The notes under the pieces were generated by a model that saw only the letters and a program-made list of their open reading frames with translations, was not told the DNA's origin and searched no databases. 64,000 nt of DNA, from assembly GCA_949318235.1 (NCBI GenBank), contig OX439132.1, forward strand, positions 42,971,331 to 43,035,330. Reading direction: 5' to 3'. The translations under genes were made by a program, and so were the position numbers. Each line of letters opens with the position of its first letter. Position 1 is the first letter of the stretch. This document shows, piece after piece, positions 1 through 14,600 of the stretch. This DNA is from Ecdyonurus torrentis (Eukaryota > Arthropoda > Insecta > Ephemeroptera > Heptageniidae).

Positions 1-149
1 TCTTAGTGTTACATAGAACATCTCAGAATTTCTAACCATAAAAAAAGAGAGAAAAAAAATGTAGGTTCAAATAAAAAAATTATATACCCTGAAATATTCA
101 ATATAGCAACAAGATTAAGTTCTCACTGGTATGATTAGTGATCATCAAA
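1..149 (+). repeat. Satellite monomer, class 1 example (GAGAG / TTAAATA type)
   Basis: Representative of the class with GTTACATAG near the start, AAAGAGAGAAA in the A-rich part, TGTAGGTT(T/C)AAATAAA, a TTATATACCC or AAAGTATACCC junction, CAATATAGCAAC, and usually GATTAAGTTCTC or GATAAAGTTCTC. This class is most frequent between about 18 and 43 kb. These variants travel together, so they mark a monomer lineage rather than random mutation. Confidence 0.8.
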
Positions 150-1034
150 TCTTAGTGTTACATAGAACATCTCAGAATTTCTAACTTAAAAAAAGAGAGA
201 AAAAAAAATGTAGGTTTAAAAAAAAAAATTATACCCTGAAATATTCAATGTAGCAACAAGATAAAGTTCTCACTGGTATGATTAGTGATCATCAAATCTT
301 AGTGTTACATAGAACATCTCAAAATTTCTAACTTAAAAAAAGAGAGAAAAAAATGTAGGTTTAAATAAAAAAAAAGTATACACTGAAATATTCAATATAG
401 CAACAAGATAAAGTTCTCACTGGTATGATTAGTGATCATCAAATCTTAGTGTTACATAGAACATCTTAGAATTTCTAACCATAAAAAAAGAAAGAAAAAA
501 AATGTAGGTTTTCTTAAAAAAAAATTATACCCTGAAATATTGTATATAGCAACAAGATAATGCTCTCACTGGTATGATTAGTGATCATCAAATCTTAGTG
601 CTAAATAGAACATCTCAGAATTGCTAACCATAAAAAAAGAAAGAAAAAAAAATATAGGTTTAAAAAAAAATCATACCCTGAAATATTCAATAAAACAACA
701 AGATAAAGTTCTCACTGGTATGATTAGTGATCATCAAATCTTAGTGTTACATAGAACATCTCAGAATTTCTAACCATAAAAAAAGAGAGAAAAAAATGTA
801 GGTTTAAATAAAAAAAAAAGTATACCCTGAAATATTCAATATAGCAACAAGATAAAGTTCTCACTGGTATGATTAGTGATCATCAAATCTTAGTGTTACA
901 TAGATCATCTCAGAATTTCTAACCATAAAAAAAGAAAGAAAAAAAATGTAGCTTTAAAAAAAAAAATTATACCCTGAAATATTCTATATAGCAACAAGAT
1001 AATGCTCTCACTGGTATGATTAGTGATCATCAAA

Positions 1035-1184
1035 TCTTAGTGCTAAATAGAACATCTCAGAATTGCTAACCATAAAAAAAGAAAGAAAAAAAAATGAAGG
1101 TTTACTTAAAAAAAATTTATACCCTGAAATATTCTATATAGCAACAAGATAATGCTCTCACTGGTATGATTAGTGATCATCAAA
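1035..1184 (+). repeat. Satellite monomer, class 2 example (GCTAAATAG / TTTACTTA type)
   Basis: Representative of the class with GTGCTAAATAG, AAAGAAAGAAA, TGAAGGTTTACTTAAA, a TTCTATATAGC segment and GATAATGCTCTCACTGG. It differs from class 1 at several linked positions within one 150-bp unit. Class 2 units often occur in short runs and are frequently followed by a class 3 unit. Confidence 0.8.
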
Positions 1185-1332
1185 TCTTAGTGTTACATAG
1201 AACATCTCAGAATTTCTAACCATAAAAAAAGAAAGAAAAAAAAATGTAGGTTTAAAAAAAAAAATTATGCCCTGAAATATTCAATGTAGCAACAAGATAA
1301 AGTTCTCACTGGTATGATTAGTGATCATCAAA
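1185..1332 (+). repeat. Satellite monomer, class 3 example (CAATGTAGC type)
   Basis: Representative of the class with GTTACATAG, AAAGAAAGAAA, TGTAGGTT followed directly by a long A-tract with no TAAATA or ACTTA insert, and TTCAATGTAGCAACAAGATAAAG. It is 148 bp long. Recombinant monomers combining halves of different classes exist, for example CAATGTAGC joined to GATTAAG near 34,955. Confidence 0.75.
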
Positions 1333-4300
1333 TCTTAGTGTTACATAGAACATCTCAGAATTTCTAACCATAAAAAAAGAAAGAAAAAAAATGAAGGTTT
1401 ACTTAAAAAAAATTTATAGACTGAAATATTCTATATAGCAACAAGATAAAGTTCTCACTGGTATGATTAGTGATCATCAAATCTTAGTGCTAAATAGAAC
1501 ATCTCAGAATTTCTAACCATAAAAAAAGAAAGAAAAAAAAATGAAGGTTTACTTAAAAAAAATTTATACCCTGAAATATTCTATATAGCAACAAGATAAA
1601 GTTCTCACTGGTATTATTAGTGATCATCAAATCTTAGTGCTAAATAGAACATCTCAGAATTTCTAACCATAAAAAAAGAAAGAAAAAAAATGAAGGTTTA
1701 CTTAAAAAAAAATTATACCCTGAAATATTCTATATAGCAACAAGATAATGCTCTCACTGGTATGATTAGTGATCATCAAATCTTAGTGTTACATAGAACA
1801 TCTCAGAATTTCTAACCATAAAAAAAGAAAGAAAAAAAATGTTGGTTTAAAAAAAAAATTATACCCTGAAATATTCAATGTAGCAACAAGATAAAGTTCT
1901 CACTGGTATGATTAGTGATCATCAAATCTTAGTGTTACATAGAACATCTCAGAATTTCTAACCATAAAAAAAGAGAGAAAAAAAATGTAGGTTTAAATAA
2001 AAAAATTATATACCCTGAAATATTCAATATAGCAACAAGATAAAGTTCTCACTGGTATGATTAGTGATCATCAAATCTTAGTGTTATAAGAACATCTCAG
2101 AATTTCTAACCATAAAAAAAGAGAGAAAAATTTAGGTTTAAATAAAAAAAAAGTATACCCTGAAATATTCAATATAGCAACAAGATAAAGTTCTCACTGG
2201 TATGATTAGTGATCATCAAATCTTAGTGTTACATAGAACATCTCAGAATTTCTAACCATAAAAAAAAGAAAGAAAAAAAAAATATAGGTTTACTTAAAAA
2301 AAAATTATACCCTGAAATATTCTATATAGCAACAAGATAATGCTCTCACTGGTATGATTAGTGATCATCAAATCTTAGTGCTATATAGAACATCTCAGAA
2401 TTTCTAACCATAAAAAAAGAAAGAAAAAAAATGAAGGTTTACTTAAAAAAAAATTATACCCTGAAATATTCTATATAGCAACAAGATAAAGTTCTCACTG
2501 GTATGATTAGTGATCATCAAAACTTAGTGTTACATAGAACATCTCAGAATTTCTAACCATAAAAAAAGAAAGAAAAAAAATGTAGGTTTACTTAAAAAAA
2601 ATTATACCCTGAAATATTCTATATAGCAACAAGATAATGCTCTCACTGGTATGATTAGTGATCATCAAATCTTAGTGTTACATAGAACATCTCAGAATTT
2701 CTAACCATAAAAAAAGAGAGAAAAAAAATGTAGGTTTAAATAAAAAAATTATATACCCTGAAATATTCAATATAGCAACAAGATAAAGTTCTCACTGGTA
2801 TGATTAGTGATCATCAAATCTTAGTGTTATAAGAACATCTCAGAATTTCTAACCATAAAAAAAGAGAGAAAAATTTAGGTTTAAATAAAAAAAAAGTATA
2901 CCCTGAAATATTCAATATAGCAACAAGATAAAGTTCTCACTGGTATGATTAGTGATCATCAAATCTTAGTGTTACATAGAACATCTCAGAATTTCTAACC
3001 ATAAAAAAAAGAAAGAAAAAAAAAATATAGGTTTACTTAAAAAAAAATTATACCCTGAAATATTCTATATAGCAACAAGATAATGCTCTCACTGGTATGA
3101 TTAGTGATCATCAAATCTTAGTGCTATATAGAACATCTCAGAATTTCTAACCATAAAAAAAGAAAGAAAAAAAATGAAGGTTTACTTAAAAAAAATTTAT
3201 ACCCTGAAATATTATATATAGCAACAAGATAATGCTCTCACTGGTATGATTAGTGATCATCAAATCTTAGTGCTAAATACAACATTTTAGAATTTCTAAC
3301 CATAAAAAAGAAAGAAAAAAAAATGAAGGTTTACTTAAAAAAAATTATACCCTGAAATATTCTATATAGCAACAAGATAATGCTCTCACTGGTATGATTA
3401 GTGATCATCAAATCTTAGTGTTACATAGAACATCTCAGAATTTCTAACCATAAAAAAAGAAAGAAAAAAAATGTAGGTTAAAAAAAAAATTATACCCTGA
3501 AATATGCAATGTAGCAACAAGATAAAGTTCTCACTGGTATGATTAGTGATCATCAAATCTTAGTGTTACATAGAACATCTCAGAATTTCTAACCATAAAA
3601 AAAGAGAGAAAAAAAATGTAGGTTTAAATAAAAAAATTATATACCCTGAAATATTCAATATAGCAACAAGATTAAGTTCTCACTGGTATGATTAGTGATC
3701 ATCAAATCTTAGTGTTACATAGAACATCTCAGAATTTCTAACCATAAAAAAAGAAAGAAAAAAAATGTAGGTTAAAAAAAAAATTATACCCTGAAATATT
3801 CAATGTAGCAACAAGATAAAGTTCTCACTGGTATGATTAGTGATCATCAAATCTTAGTGTTACATAGAACATCTCAGAATTTCTAACCATAAAAAAAGAA
3901 AGAAAAAAATGTAGGTTTAAAAAAAAAATTATACCCTGAAATATCCTATATAGCAACAAGATAAAGTTCACACTGGTATGATTAGTGATCATCAAATCTT
4001 AGTGCTTAATAGAACATCTCAGAATTTCTAACCATAAAAAAAAAAGAAAAAAAATGAAGGTTTACTTAAAAAAAATTTATACCCTGAAATATTCTATATA
4101 GCAACAAGATAATGCTCTCACTGGTATGATTAGTGATCATCAAATCTTAGTGCTAAATAGAACATCTCAGAATTTCTAACCATAAAAAAGAAAGAAAAAA
4201 AAAATGAAGGTTTAGTTAAAAAAAATTATACCCTGAAATATTCTATATAGCAACAAGATAATGCTCTCACTGGTATGATTAGTGATCATCAAATCTTAGT

Positions 4301-5879
4301 GTTACATAGAACATCTCAGAATTTCTAACCATAAAAAAAGAAAGAAAAAAAATGTAGGTTAAAAAAAAAATTATACCCTGAAATATTCAATGTAGCAACA
4401 AGATAAAGTTCTCACTGGTATGATTAGTGATCATCAAATCTTAGTGTTACATAGAACATCTCAGAATTTCTAATCATAAAAAAAGAGAGAAAAAAAATGT
4501 AGGTTTAAATAAAAAAATTATATACCCTGAAATATTCAATATAGCAACAAGATTAAGTTCTCACTGGTATGATTAGTGATCATCAAATCTTAGTGTTACA
4601 TAGAACATCTCAGAATTTCTAACTTAAAAAAAGAGAGAAAAAAATGTAGGTTTAAATAAAAAAAAAAGTATACCCTGAAATATTCAATATAGCAACAAGA
4701 TAAAGTTCTCACTGGTATGATTAGTGATCATCAAATCTTAGTGTTACATAGAACATCTCAGAATTTCTAACCATAAAAAAAGAAAGAAAAAAAATGTAGG
4801 TTTAAAAAAAAAATTATACCCTGAAATATTCAATGTAGCAACAAGATAAAGTTCTCACTGGTATAATTAGTGATCATCAAATCTTAGTGTTACATAGAAC
4901 ATCTCAGAATTTCTAACCATAAAAAAAGAAAGAAAAAAAATGTAGGTTTAAAAAAAAATTATACCCTGAAATATTCAATATAACAACAAGATAAAGTTCT
5001 CACTGGTATGATTAGTAATCATCAAATCTTAGTGCTAAATAGAACATCTCAGAATTTCTAACCATAAAAAAAAAAAGAAAAAAAATGAAGGTTTACTTAA
5101 AAAAAATTTATACCCTGAAATATTCTATATAGCAACAAGATAATGCTCTCACTGGTATGATTAGTGATCATCAAATCTTAGTGCAACATAGAACATCTCA
5201 GAATTTCTAACCATAAAAAAAGAAAGAAAAAAAATGAAGGTTTACTTAAAAAAAATTATACCCTGAAATATTCTATATAGCAACAAGATAAAGTTCTCAC
5301 TAGTATGATTAGTGATCATCAAATCTTAGTGTTACATAGAACATTTCAAAATTTCTAACCATAAAAAAAGAAAGAAAAAAATGTAGGTTTAAATAAAAAA
5401 AAATATACACTGAAATATTCAATATAGCAACAAGATAAAGTTCTCACTGGTATGATTAGTGATCATCAAATCTTAGTGTTACATAGAACATCTTAGAATT
5501 TCTAACCATAAAAAAAGAAAGAAAAAAAAGGTAGGTTTACTTAAAAAAAATTATACCCTGAAATATTCAATGTAGCAACAAGATAAAGTTCTCACTGGTA
5601 TGATTAGTGATCATCAAATCTTAGTGTTACATAGAACATCTCAGAATTTCTAACTTAAAAAAAGAGAGAAAAAAATGTAGGTTTTAATAAAAAAAAAAAT
5701 ATACCCTGAAATATTCAATATAGCAACAAGATAAAGTTCTCACTGGTATGATTAGTGATCATCAAATCTTAGTGTTACATAGAACATCTCAGAATTTCTA
5801 ACCATAAAAAAAGAAAGAAAAAAAATGTAGCTTTAAAAAAAAAAATTATACCCTGAAATATTCAATGTAGCAACAAGAT

Positions 5880-6720
5880 AAAGTTCTCACTGGTATGATT
5901 AGTGATCATCAAATCTTAGTGTTACATAGAACAACTCAAAATTTCTAACTTAAAAAAAGAGAGAAAAAAATGTAGGTTTAAATAAAAAAAAAGTATACAC
6001 TGAAATATTCAATATAGCAACAAGATAAAGTTCTCACTGGTATGATTAGTGATCATCAAATCTTAGTGTTACATAGAACATCTTAGAATTTCTAACCATA
6101 AAAAAAGAAAGAAAAAAAATGTAGGTTTTCTTAAAAAAAAATTATACCCTGAAATATTGTATATAGCAACAAGATAATGCTCTCACTGGTATGATTAGTG
6201 ATCATCAAATCTTAGTGCTAAATAGAACATCTCAGAATTTCTAACCATAAAAAAAGAAAGAAAAAAAATATAGGTTTAAAAAAAAAATCATACCCTGAAA
6301 TATTCAATAAAACAACAAGATAAAGTTCTCACTGGTATGATTAGTGATCATCAAATCTTAGTGTTACATAGAACATCTCAGAATTTCTAACCATAAAAAA
6401 AGAGAGAAAAAAATGTAGGTTTAAATAAAAAAAAAAGTATACCCTGAAATATTCAATATAGCAACAAGATAAAGTTCTCACTGGTATGATTAGTGATCAT
6501 CAAATCTTAGTGTTACATAGATCATCTCAGAATTTCTAACCATAAAAAAAGAAAGAAAAAAAATGTAGCTTTAAAAAAAAAAATTATACCCTGAAATATT
6601 CTATATAGCAACAAGATAATGCTCTCACTGGTATGATTAGTGATCATCAAATCTTAGTGCTAAATAGAACATCTCAGAATTGCTAACCATAAAAAAAGAA
6701 AGAAAAAAAAATGAAGGTTT
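5880..6720 (+). repeat. Block copy of about 265-1,100 at 5,617-bp offset
   Basis: The run of monomers with TCAAAATTTCTAACTT, GTAGGTTTTCTT (504 and 6,121), ATTGTATATAGC, CAATAAAACAAC and CATAGATCATC occurs in the same order in both places. The same run appears again from about 8,250 at a 7,985-bp shift. Part of it recurs near 11,400-11,800, so this short block has at least four copies. Confidence 0.75.
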
Positions 6721-7985
6721 ACTTAAAAAAAAATTATACCCTGAAATATTCTATATTGCAACAAGATAATGCTCTCACTGGTATGATTAGTGATCATCAA
6801 ATCTTAGTGTTACATAGAACATCTCAGAATTTCTAACCATAAAAAAAGAAAGAAAAAAAATGTAGGTTTAAAAAAAAAATTATACCCTGAAATATTCAAT
6901 ATAACAACAAGATAAAGTTCTCACTGGTATGATTAGTGATCATCAAATCTTAGTGTTATAAGAACATCTCAGAATTTCTAACCATAAAAAAAGAGAGAAA
7001 AATTTAGGTTTAAATAAAAAAAAAGTATACCCTGAAATATTCAATATAGCAACAAGATAAAGTTCTCACTGGTATGATTAGTGATCATCAAATCTTAGTG
7101 TTACATAGAACATCTCAGAATTTCTAACCATAAAAAAAAGAAAGAAAAAAAAATATAGGTTTACTTAAAAAAAAATTATACCCTGAAATATTCTATATAG
7201 CAACAAGATAATGCTCTCACTGGTATGATTAGTGATCATCAAATCTTAGTGCTATATAGAACATCTCAGAATTTCTAACCATAAAAAAAGAAAGAAAAAA
7301 AAATGAAGGTTTACTTAAAAAAAAATTATACCCTGAAATATTCTATATAGCAACAAGATAATGCTCTCACTGGTATGATTAGTGATCATCAAATCTTAGT
7401 GTTACATAGAACATCTCAGAATTTCTAACCATAAAAAAAGAAAGAAAAAAAATGTAGGTTTAAAAAAAAAATTATACCCTGAAATATTCAATATAACAAC
7501 AAGATAAAGTTCTCACTGGTATGATTAGTGATCATCAAATCTTAGTGCTAAATAGAACATCTCAGAATTTCTAACCATAAAAAAAAAAAGAAAAAAAATG
7601 AAGGTTTACTTAAAAAAAAATTATACCCTGAAATATTCTATATAGCAACAAGATAAAGTTCTCACTGGTATGATTAGTGATCATCAAATCTTAGTGCTAA
7701 ATAAAACATCTCAGAATTTCTAACCAAAAAAAAAAAGAAAGAAAAAAAAATGAAGGTTTACTTAAAAAAAATTATACCCTGAAATATTCTATATAGCAAC
7801 AAGATAATGCTCTCACTGGTATGATTAGTGATCATCAAATCTTAGTGTTACATAGAACATCTCAGAATTTCTAACCATAAAAAAAGAAAGAAAAAAAATG
7901 TAGGTTAAAAAAAAAAATTATACCCTAAAATATTCAATGTAGCAACAAGATAAAGTTCTCACTGGTATGATTAGTGATCATCAAA

Positions 7986-10575
7986 TCTTAGTGTTACATA
8001 GAACATCTCAGAATTTCTAACCATAAAAAAAGAGAGAAAAAAAATGTAGGTTCAAATAAAAAAATTATATACCCTGAAATATTCAATATAGCAACAAGAT
8101 TAAGTTCTCACTGGTATGATTAGTGATCATCAAATCTTAGTGTTACATAGAACATCTCAGAATTTCTAACTTAAAAAAAGAGAGAAAAAAAAATGTAGGT
8201 TTAAAAAAAAAAATTATACCCTGAAATATTCAATGTAGCAACAAGATAAAGTTCTCACTGGTATGATTAGTGATCATCAAATCTTAGTGTTACATAGAAC
8301 ATCTCAAAATTTCTAACTTAAAAAAAGAGAGAAAAAAATGTAGGTTTAAATAAAAAAAAAGTATACACTGAAATATTCAATATAGCAACAAGATAAAGTT
8401 CTCACTGGTATGATTAGTGATCATCAAATCTTAGTGTTACATAGAACATCTTAGAATTTCTAACCATAAAAAAAGAAAGAAAAAAAATGTAGGTTTTCTT
8501 AAAAAAAAATTATACCCTGAAATATTGTATATAGCAACAAGATAATGCTCTCACTGGTATGATTAGTGATCATCAAATCTTAGTGCTAAATAGAACATCT
8601 CAGAATTGCTAACCATAAAAAAAGAAAGAAAAAAAAATATAGGTTTAAAAAAAAATCATACCCTGAAATATTCAATAAAACAACAAGATAAAGTTCTCAC
8701 TGGTATGATTAGTGATCATCAAATCTTAGTGTTACATAGAACATCTCAGAATTTCTAACCATAAAAAAAGAGAGAAAAAAATGTAGGTTTAAATAAAAAA
8801 AAAAGTATACCCTGAAATATTCAATATAGCAACAAGATAAAGTTCTCACTGGTATGATTAGTGATCATCAAATCTTAGTGTTACATAGATCATCTCAGAA
8901 TTTCTAACCATAAAAAAAGAAAGAAAAAAAATGTAGCTTTAAAAAAAAAAATTATACCCTGAAATATTCTATATAGCAACAAGATAATGCTCTCACTGGT
9001 ATGATTAGTGATCATCAAATCTTAGTGCTAAATAGAACATCTCAGAATTGCTAACCATAAAAAAAGAAAGAAAAAAAAATGAAGGTTTACTTAAAAAAAA
9101 TTTATACCCTAAAATATTCTATATAGCAACAAGATAATGCTCTCACTGGTATGATTAGTGATCATCAAATCTTAGTGTTACATAGAACATCTCAGAATTT
9201 CTAACCATAAAAAAAGAAAGAAAAAAAAATGTAGGTTTAAAAAAAAAAATTATGCCCTGAAATATTCAATGTAGCAACAAGATAAAGTTCTCACTGGTAT
9301 GATTAGTGATCATCAAATCTTAGTGTTACATAGAACATCTCAGAATTTCTAACCATAAAAAAAGAAAGAAAAAAAATGAAGGTTTACTTAAAAAAAATTT
9401 ATAGACTGAAATATTCTATATAGCAACAAGATAAAGTTCTCACTGGTATGATTAGTGATCATCAAATCTTAGTGCTAAATAGAACATCTCAGAATTTCTA
9501 ACCATAAAAAAAGAAAGAAAAAAAAATGAAGGTTTACTTAAAAAAAATTTATACCCTGAAATATTCTATATAGCAACAAGATAAAGTTCTCACTGGTATT
9601 ATTAGTGATCATCAAATCTTAGTGCTAAATAGAACATCTCAGAATTTCTAACCATAAAAAAAGAAAGAAAAAAAATGAAGGTTTACTTAAAAAAAAATTA
9701 TACCCTGAAATATTCTATATAGCAACAAGATAATGCTCTCACTGGTATGATTAGTGATCATCAAATCTTAGTGTTACATAGAACATCTCAGAATTTCTAA
9801 CCATAAAAAAAGAAAGAAAAAAAATGTAGGTTTAAAAAAAAAATTATACCCTGAAATATTCAATGTAGCAACAAGATAAAGTTCTCACTGGTATGATTAG
9901 TGATCATCAAATCTTAGTGTTACATAGAACATCTCAGAATTTCTAACCATAAAAAAAGAGAGAAAAAAAATGTAGGTTTAAATAAAAAAATTATATACCC
10001 TGAAATATTCAATATAGCAACAAGATAAAGTTCTCACTGGTATGATTAGTGATCATCAAATCTTAGTGTTATAAGAACATCTCAGAATTTCTAACCATAA
10101 AAAAAGAGAGAAAAATTTAGGTTTAAATAAAAAAAAAGTATACCCTGAAATATTCAATATAGCAACAAGATAAAGTTCTCACTGGTATGATTAGTGATCA
10201 TCAAATCTTAGTGTTACATAGAACATCTCAGAATTTCTAACCATAAAAAAAAGAAAGAAAAAAAAATATAGGTTTACTTAAAAAAAAATTATACCCTGAA
10301 ATATTCTATATAGCAACAAGATAATGCTCTCACTGGTATGATTAGTGATCATCAAATCTTAGTGCTATATAGAACATCTCAGAATTTCTAACCATAAAAA
10401 AAGAAAGAAAAAAAATGAAGGTTTACTTAAAAAAAAATTATACCCTGAAATATTCTATATAGCAACAAGATAAAGTTCTCACTGGTATGATTAGTGATCA
10501 TCAAAACTTAGTGTTACATAGAACATCTCAGAATTTCTAACCATAAAAAAAGAAAGAAAAAAAATGTAGGTTTAA
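7986..10575 (+). repeat. Block copy of 1-2,590 at 7,985-bp offset
   Basis: Private variants repeat at a constant shift of 7,984-7,985 bp. GTAGGTTCAAATA is at 61 and 8,046, the CAGAATTGCTAACC unit starts near 601 and 8,586, GTAGGTTTTCTT is at 504 and 8,489, and GTGTTATAAG at 2,081 and 10,066. The AAAACTTAG variant is at 2,523 and 10,507. Similarity in monomer order stops near 2,590 and 10,575. The true left limit is unknown because the first copy is cut by the window start. Confidence 0.85.
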
Positions 10576-11690
10576 AAAAAAAATTATACCCTGAAATATT
10601 CAATATAACAACAAGATAAAGTTCTCACTGGTATGATTAGTGATCATCAAATCTTAGTGCTAAATAGAACATCTCAGAATTTCTAACCATAAAAAAAAAA
10701 GAAAAAAAATGAAGGTTTACTTAAAAAAAAATTATACCCTGAAATATTCTATATAGCAACAAGATAAAGTTCTCACTGGTATGATTAGTGATCATCAAAT
10801 CTTAGTGCTAAATAAAACATCTCAGAATTTCTAACCAAAAAAAAAAGAAAGAAAAAAAAATGAAGGTTTACTTAAAAAAAATTATACCCTGAAATATTCT
10901 ATATAGCAACAAGATAATGCTCTCACTGGTATGATTAGTGATCATCAAATCTTAGTGTTACATAGAACATCTCAGAATTTCTAACCATAAAAAAAGAAAG
11001 AAAAAAAATGTAGGTTAAAAAAAAAAATTATACCCTAAAATATTCAATGTAGCAACAAGATAAAGTTCTCACTGGTATGATTAGTGATCATCAAATCTTA
11101 GTGTTACATAGAACATCTCAGAATTTCTAACCATAAAAAAAGACAGAAAAAAAATGTAGGTTTAAATAAAAAAATTATATACCCTGAAATATTCAATATA
11201 GCAACAAGATTAAGTTCTCACTGGTATGATTAGTGATCATCAAATCTTAGTGTTACATAGAACATCTCAGAATTTCTAACCATAAAAAAAGAAAGAAAAA
11301 AAAATGTAGGTTTAAAAAAAAAAATTATACCCTGAAATATTCAATGTAGCAACAAGATAAAGTTCTCACTGGTATGATTAGTGATCATCAAATCTTAGTG
11401 TTACATAGAACATCTCAAAATTTCTAACTTAAAAAAAGAGAGAAAAAAATGTAGGTTTAAATAAAAAAAAAGTATACACTGAAATATTCAATATAGCAAC
11501 AAGATAAAGTTCTCACTGGTATGATTAGTGATCATCAAATCTTAGTGTTACATAGAACATCTTAGAATTTCTAACCATAAAAAAAGAAAGAAAAAAAATG
11601 TAGGTTTTCTTAAAAAAAAATTATACCCTGAAATATTGTATATAGCAACAAGATAATGCTCTCACTGGTATGATTAGTGATCATCAAATC
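10550..11690 (+). repeat. Block copy of about 7,440-8,580 at 3,110-bp offset
   Basis: The uncommon TACCCTAAAATATT variant is at 7,921 and 11,031, and GTAGGTTTTCTT is at 8,489 and 11,600. The monomers between them correspond in order. The block overlaps the 7,985-bp block, so duplications of different period are nested. Confidence 0.75.
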
Positions 11691-14600
11691 TTAGTGTTAC
11701 ATTGAACATCTCAGAATTTCTAACCATAAAAAAAGAAAGAAAAAAAATTTAGGTTTAAAAAAAAAATCATACCCTGAAATATTCAATAAAACAACAAGAT
11801 AAAGTTCTCACTGGTATGATTAGTGATCATCAAATCTTAGTGTTACATAGAACATCTCAGAATTGCTAACCATAAAAAAAGAAAGAAAAAAAAATGAAGG
11901 TTTACTTAAAAAAAATTTATACCCTGAAATATTCTATATAGCAACAAGATAATGCTCTCACTGGTATGATTAGTGATCATCAAATCTTAGTGCTAAATAG
12001 AACATCTCAGAATTTCTAACCATAAAAAAAGAAAGAAAAAAAATGTAGGGTTAAAAAAAAAAAATTATACCCTGAAATATTCAATGTAGCAACAAGATAA
12101 AGTTCTTACTGGTATGATTAGTGATCATCAAATCTTAGTGTTACATAGAACATCTCAGAATTTCTAACCATAAAAAAAGAGAGAAAAAAAATGTAGGTTT
12201 AAATAAAAAAATTATATACCCTGAAATATTCAATATAGCAACAAGATTAAGTTCTCACTGGTATGATTAGTGATCATCAAATCTTAGTGTTACATAGAAC
12301 ATCTCAGAATTTCTAACTTAAAAAAAGAGAGAAAAAAATGTAGGTTTAAATAAAAAAAAATATATACCCTGAAATATTCAATATAGCAACAAGATAAAGT
12401 TCTCACTGGTATGATTAGTGATCATCAAACCTTAGTGTTACATAGAACATCTCAGAATTTCTAATCATAAAAAAAGAAAGAAAAAAAATATAGGTTTAAA
12501 AAAAAAATCATACCCTGAAATATTCAATAAAACAACAAGATAAAGTTCTCACTGGTATGATTAGTGATCATCAAATCTTAGTGTTACATAGAACATCTCA
12601 GAATTTCTAACCATAAAAAAAGAGAGAAAAAAATGTAGGTTTAAATAAAAAAAAAAGTATACCCTGAAATATTCAATATAGCAACAAGATAAAGTTCTCA
12701 CTGGTATGATTAGTGATCATCAAATCTTAGTGTTACATAGATCATCTCAGAATTTCTAACCATAAAAAAAGAAAGAAAAAAAATGTAGCTTTAAAAAAAA
12801 AAATTATACCCTGAAATATTCTATATAGCAACAAGATAATGCTCTCACTGGTATGATTAGTGATCATCAAATCTTAGTGCTAAATAGAACATCTCAGAAT
12901 TGCTAACCATAAAAAAAGAAAGAAAAAAAAATGAAGGTTTACTTAAAAAAAATTTATACCCTGAAATATTCTATATAGCAACAAGATAATGCTCTCACTG
13001 GTATGATTAGTGATCATCAAATCTTAGTGCTAAATAGAACATCTCAGAATTTCTAACCATAAAAAAAGAAAGAAAAAGAAATGAAGGTTTACTTAAAAAA
13101 AAAGTATACCCTGAAATATTCTAATTAGCAACAAGATAATGCTCTCACTGGTATGATTAGTGATCATCAAATCTTAGTGTTACATAGAACATCTCAGAAT
13201 TTCTAACCATAAAAAAAGAAAGAAAAAAAATGTAGGGTTAAAAAAAAAAATTATACCCTGAAATATTCAATGTAGCAACAAGATAAAGTTCTCACTGGTA
13301 TGATTAGTGATCATCAAATCTTAGTGTTACATAGAACATCTCAGAATTTCTAACCATAAACAAAGAGAGAAAAAAAATTTAGGTTTAAATAAAAAATATA
13401 TATACCCTGAAATATTCAATATAGCAACAAGATTAAGTTCTCACTGGTAGGATTAGTGATCATCAAATCTTAGTGTTACATAGAACATCTCAGAATTTCT
13501 AACCATAAAAAAAGAGAGAAAAAAATGTAGGTTTAAATAAAAATTATACCCTGAAATACTCAATATAGCAACAAGATAATGCTCTCACTGGTATGATTAG
13601 TGATCATCAAATCTTAGTGCTAAATAGAACATCTCAGAATTTCTAACCATAAAAAAAGAAAGAAAAAAAATGAAGGTTTACTTAAAAAAATATTATACCC
13701 TGAAATATTCTATATAGCAACAAGATTAAGTTCTCACTGGTAGGATTAGTGATCATCAAATCTTAGTGTTACATAGAACATCTCAGAATTTCTAACCATA
13801 AAAAAAGAGAGAAAAAAATGTAGGTTTAAATAAAAAAAAACTATACCCTGAAATATTCAATATAGCAACAAGATAAAGTTCTCACTGGTATGATTAGTGA
13901 TCATCAAATCTTAGTGTTACATAGATCATCTCAGAATTTCTAACCATAAAAAAAGACAGAAAAAAAATGTAGCTTTAAAAAAAAAATTATACCCTGAAAT
14001 ACTCAATATAGCAACAAGATAATGCTCTCACTGGTATGATTAGTGATCATCAAATCTTAGTGCTAAATAGAACATCTCAGAATTTCTAACCATAAAAAAA
14101 GAAAGAAAAAAAATGAAGGTTTACTTAAAAAAATATTATACCCTGAAATATTCTATATAGCAACAAGATAATGCTCTCACTGGTATGATTAGTGATCATC
14201 ATATCTTCGTGTTACATAGAACATCTCAGAATTTCTAACCATAAAAAAAGAAAGAAAAAAAATGTAGGTTTAAAAAAAAAATTATACCCTGAAATATTCA
14301 ATGTAGCAACAAGATAAAGTTCTCACTGGTATGATTAGTGGTCATCAAATTTAAATATTACATAGAACATCTCAGAATTTCTAACCATAAAAAAAGAAAG
14401 AAAAAAATGTAGGTTAAAAAAAAAAAATTATTCCCTGAAATATTCAATGTAGCAACAAGATAAAGTTCTCACTGGTATGATTAGTGATCATCAAATCTTA
14501 GTGTTACATAGATCATCTCAGAATTTCTAACCATAAAAAAAGAAAGAAAAAAAATGTAGCTTTAAAAAAAAAATTATACCCTGAAATACTCAATATAGCA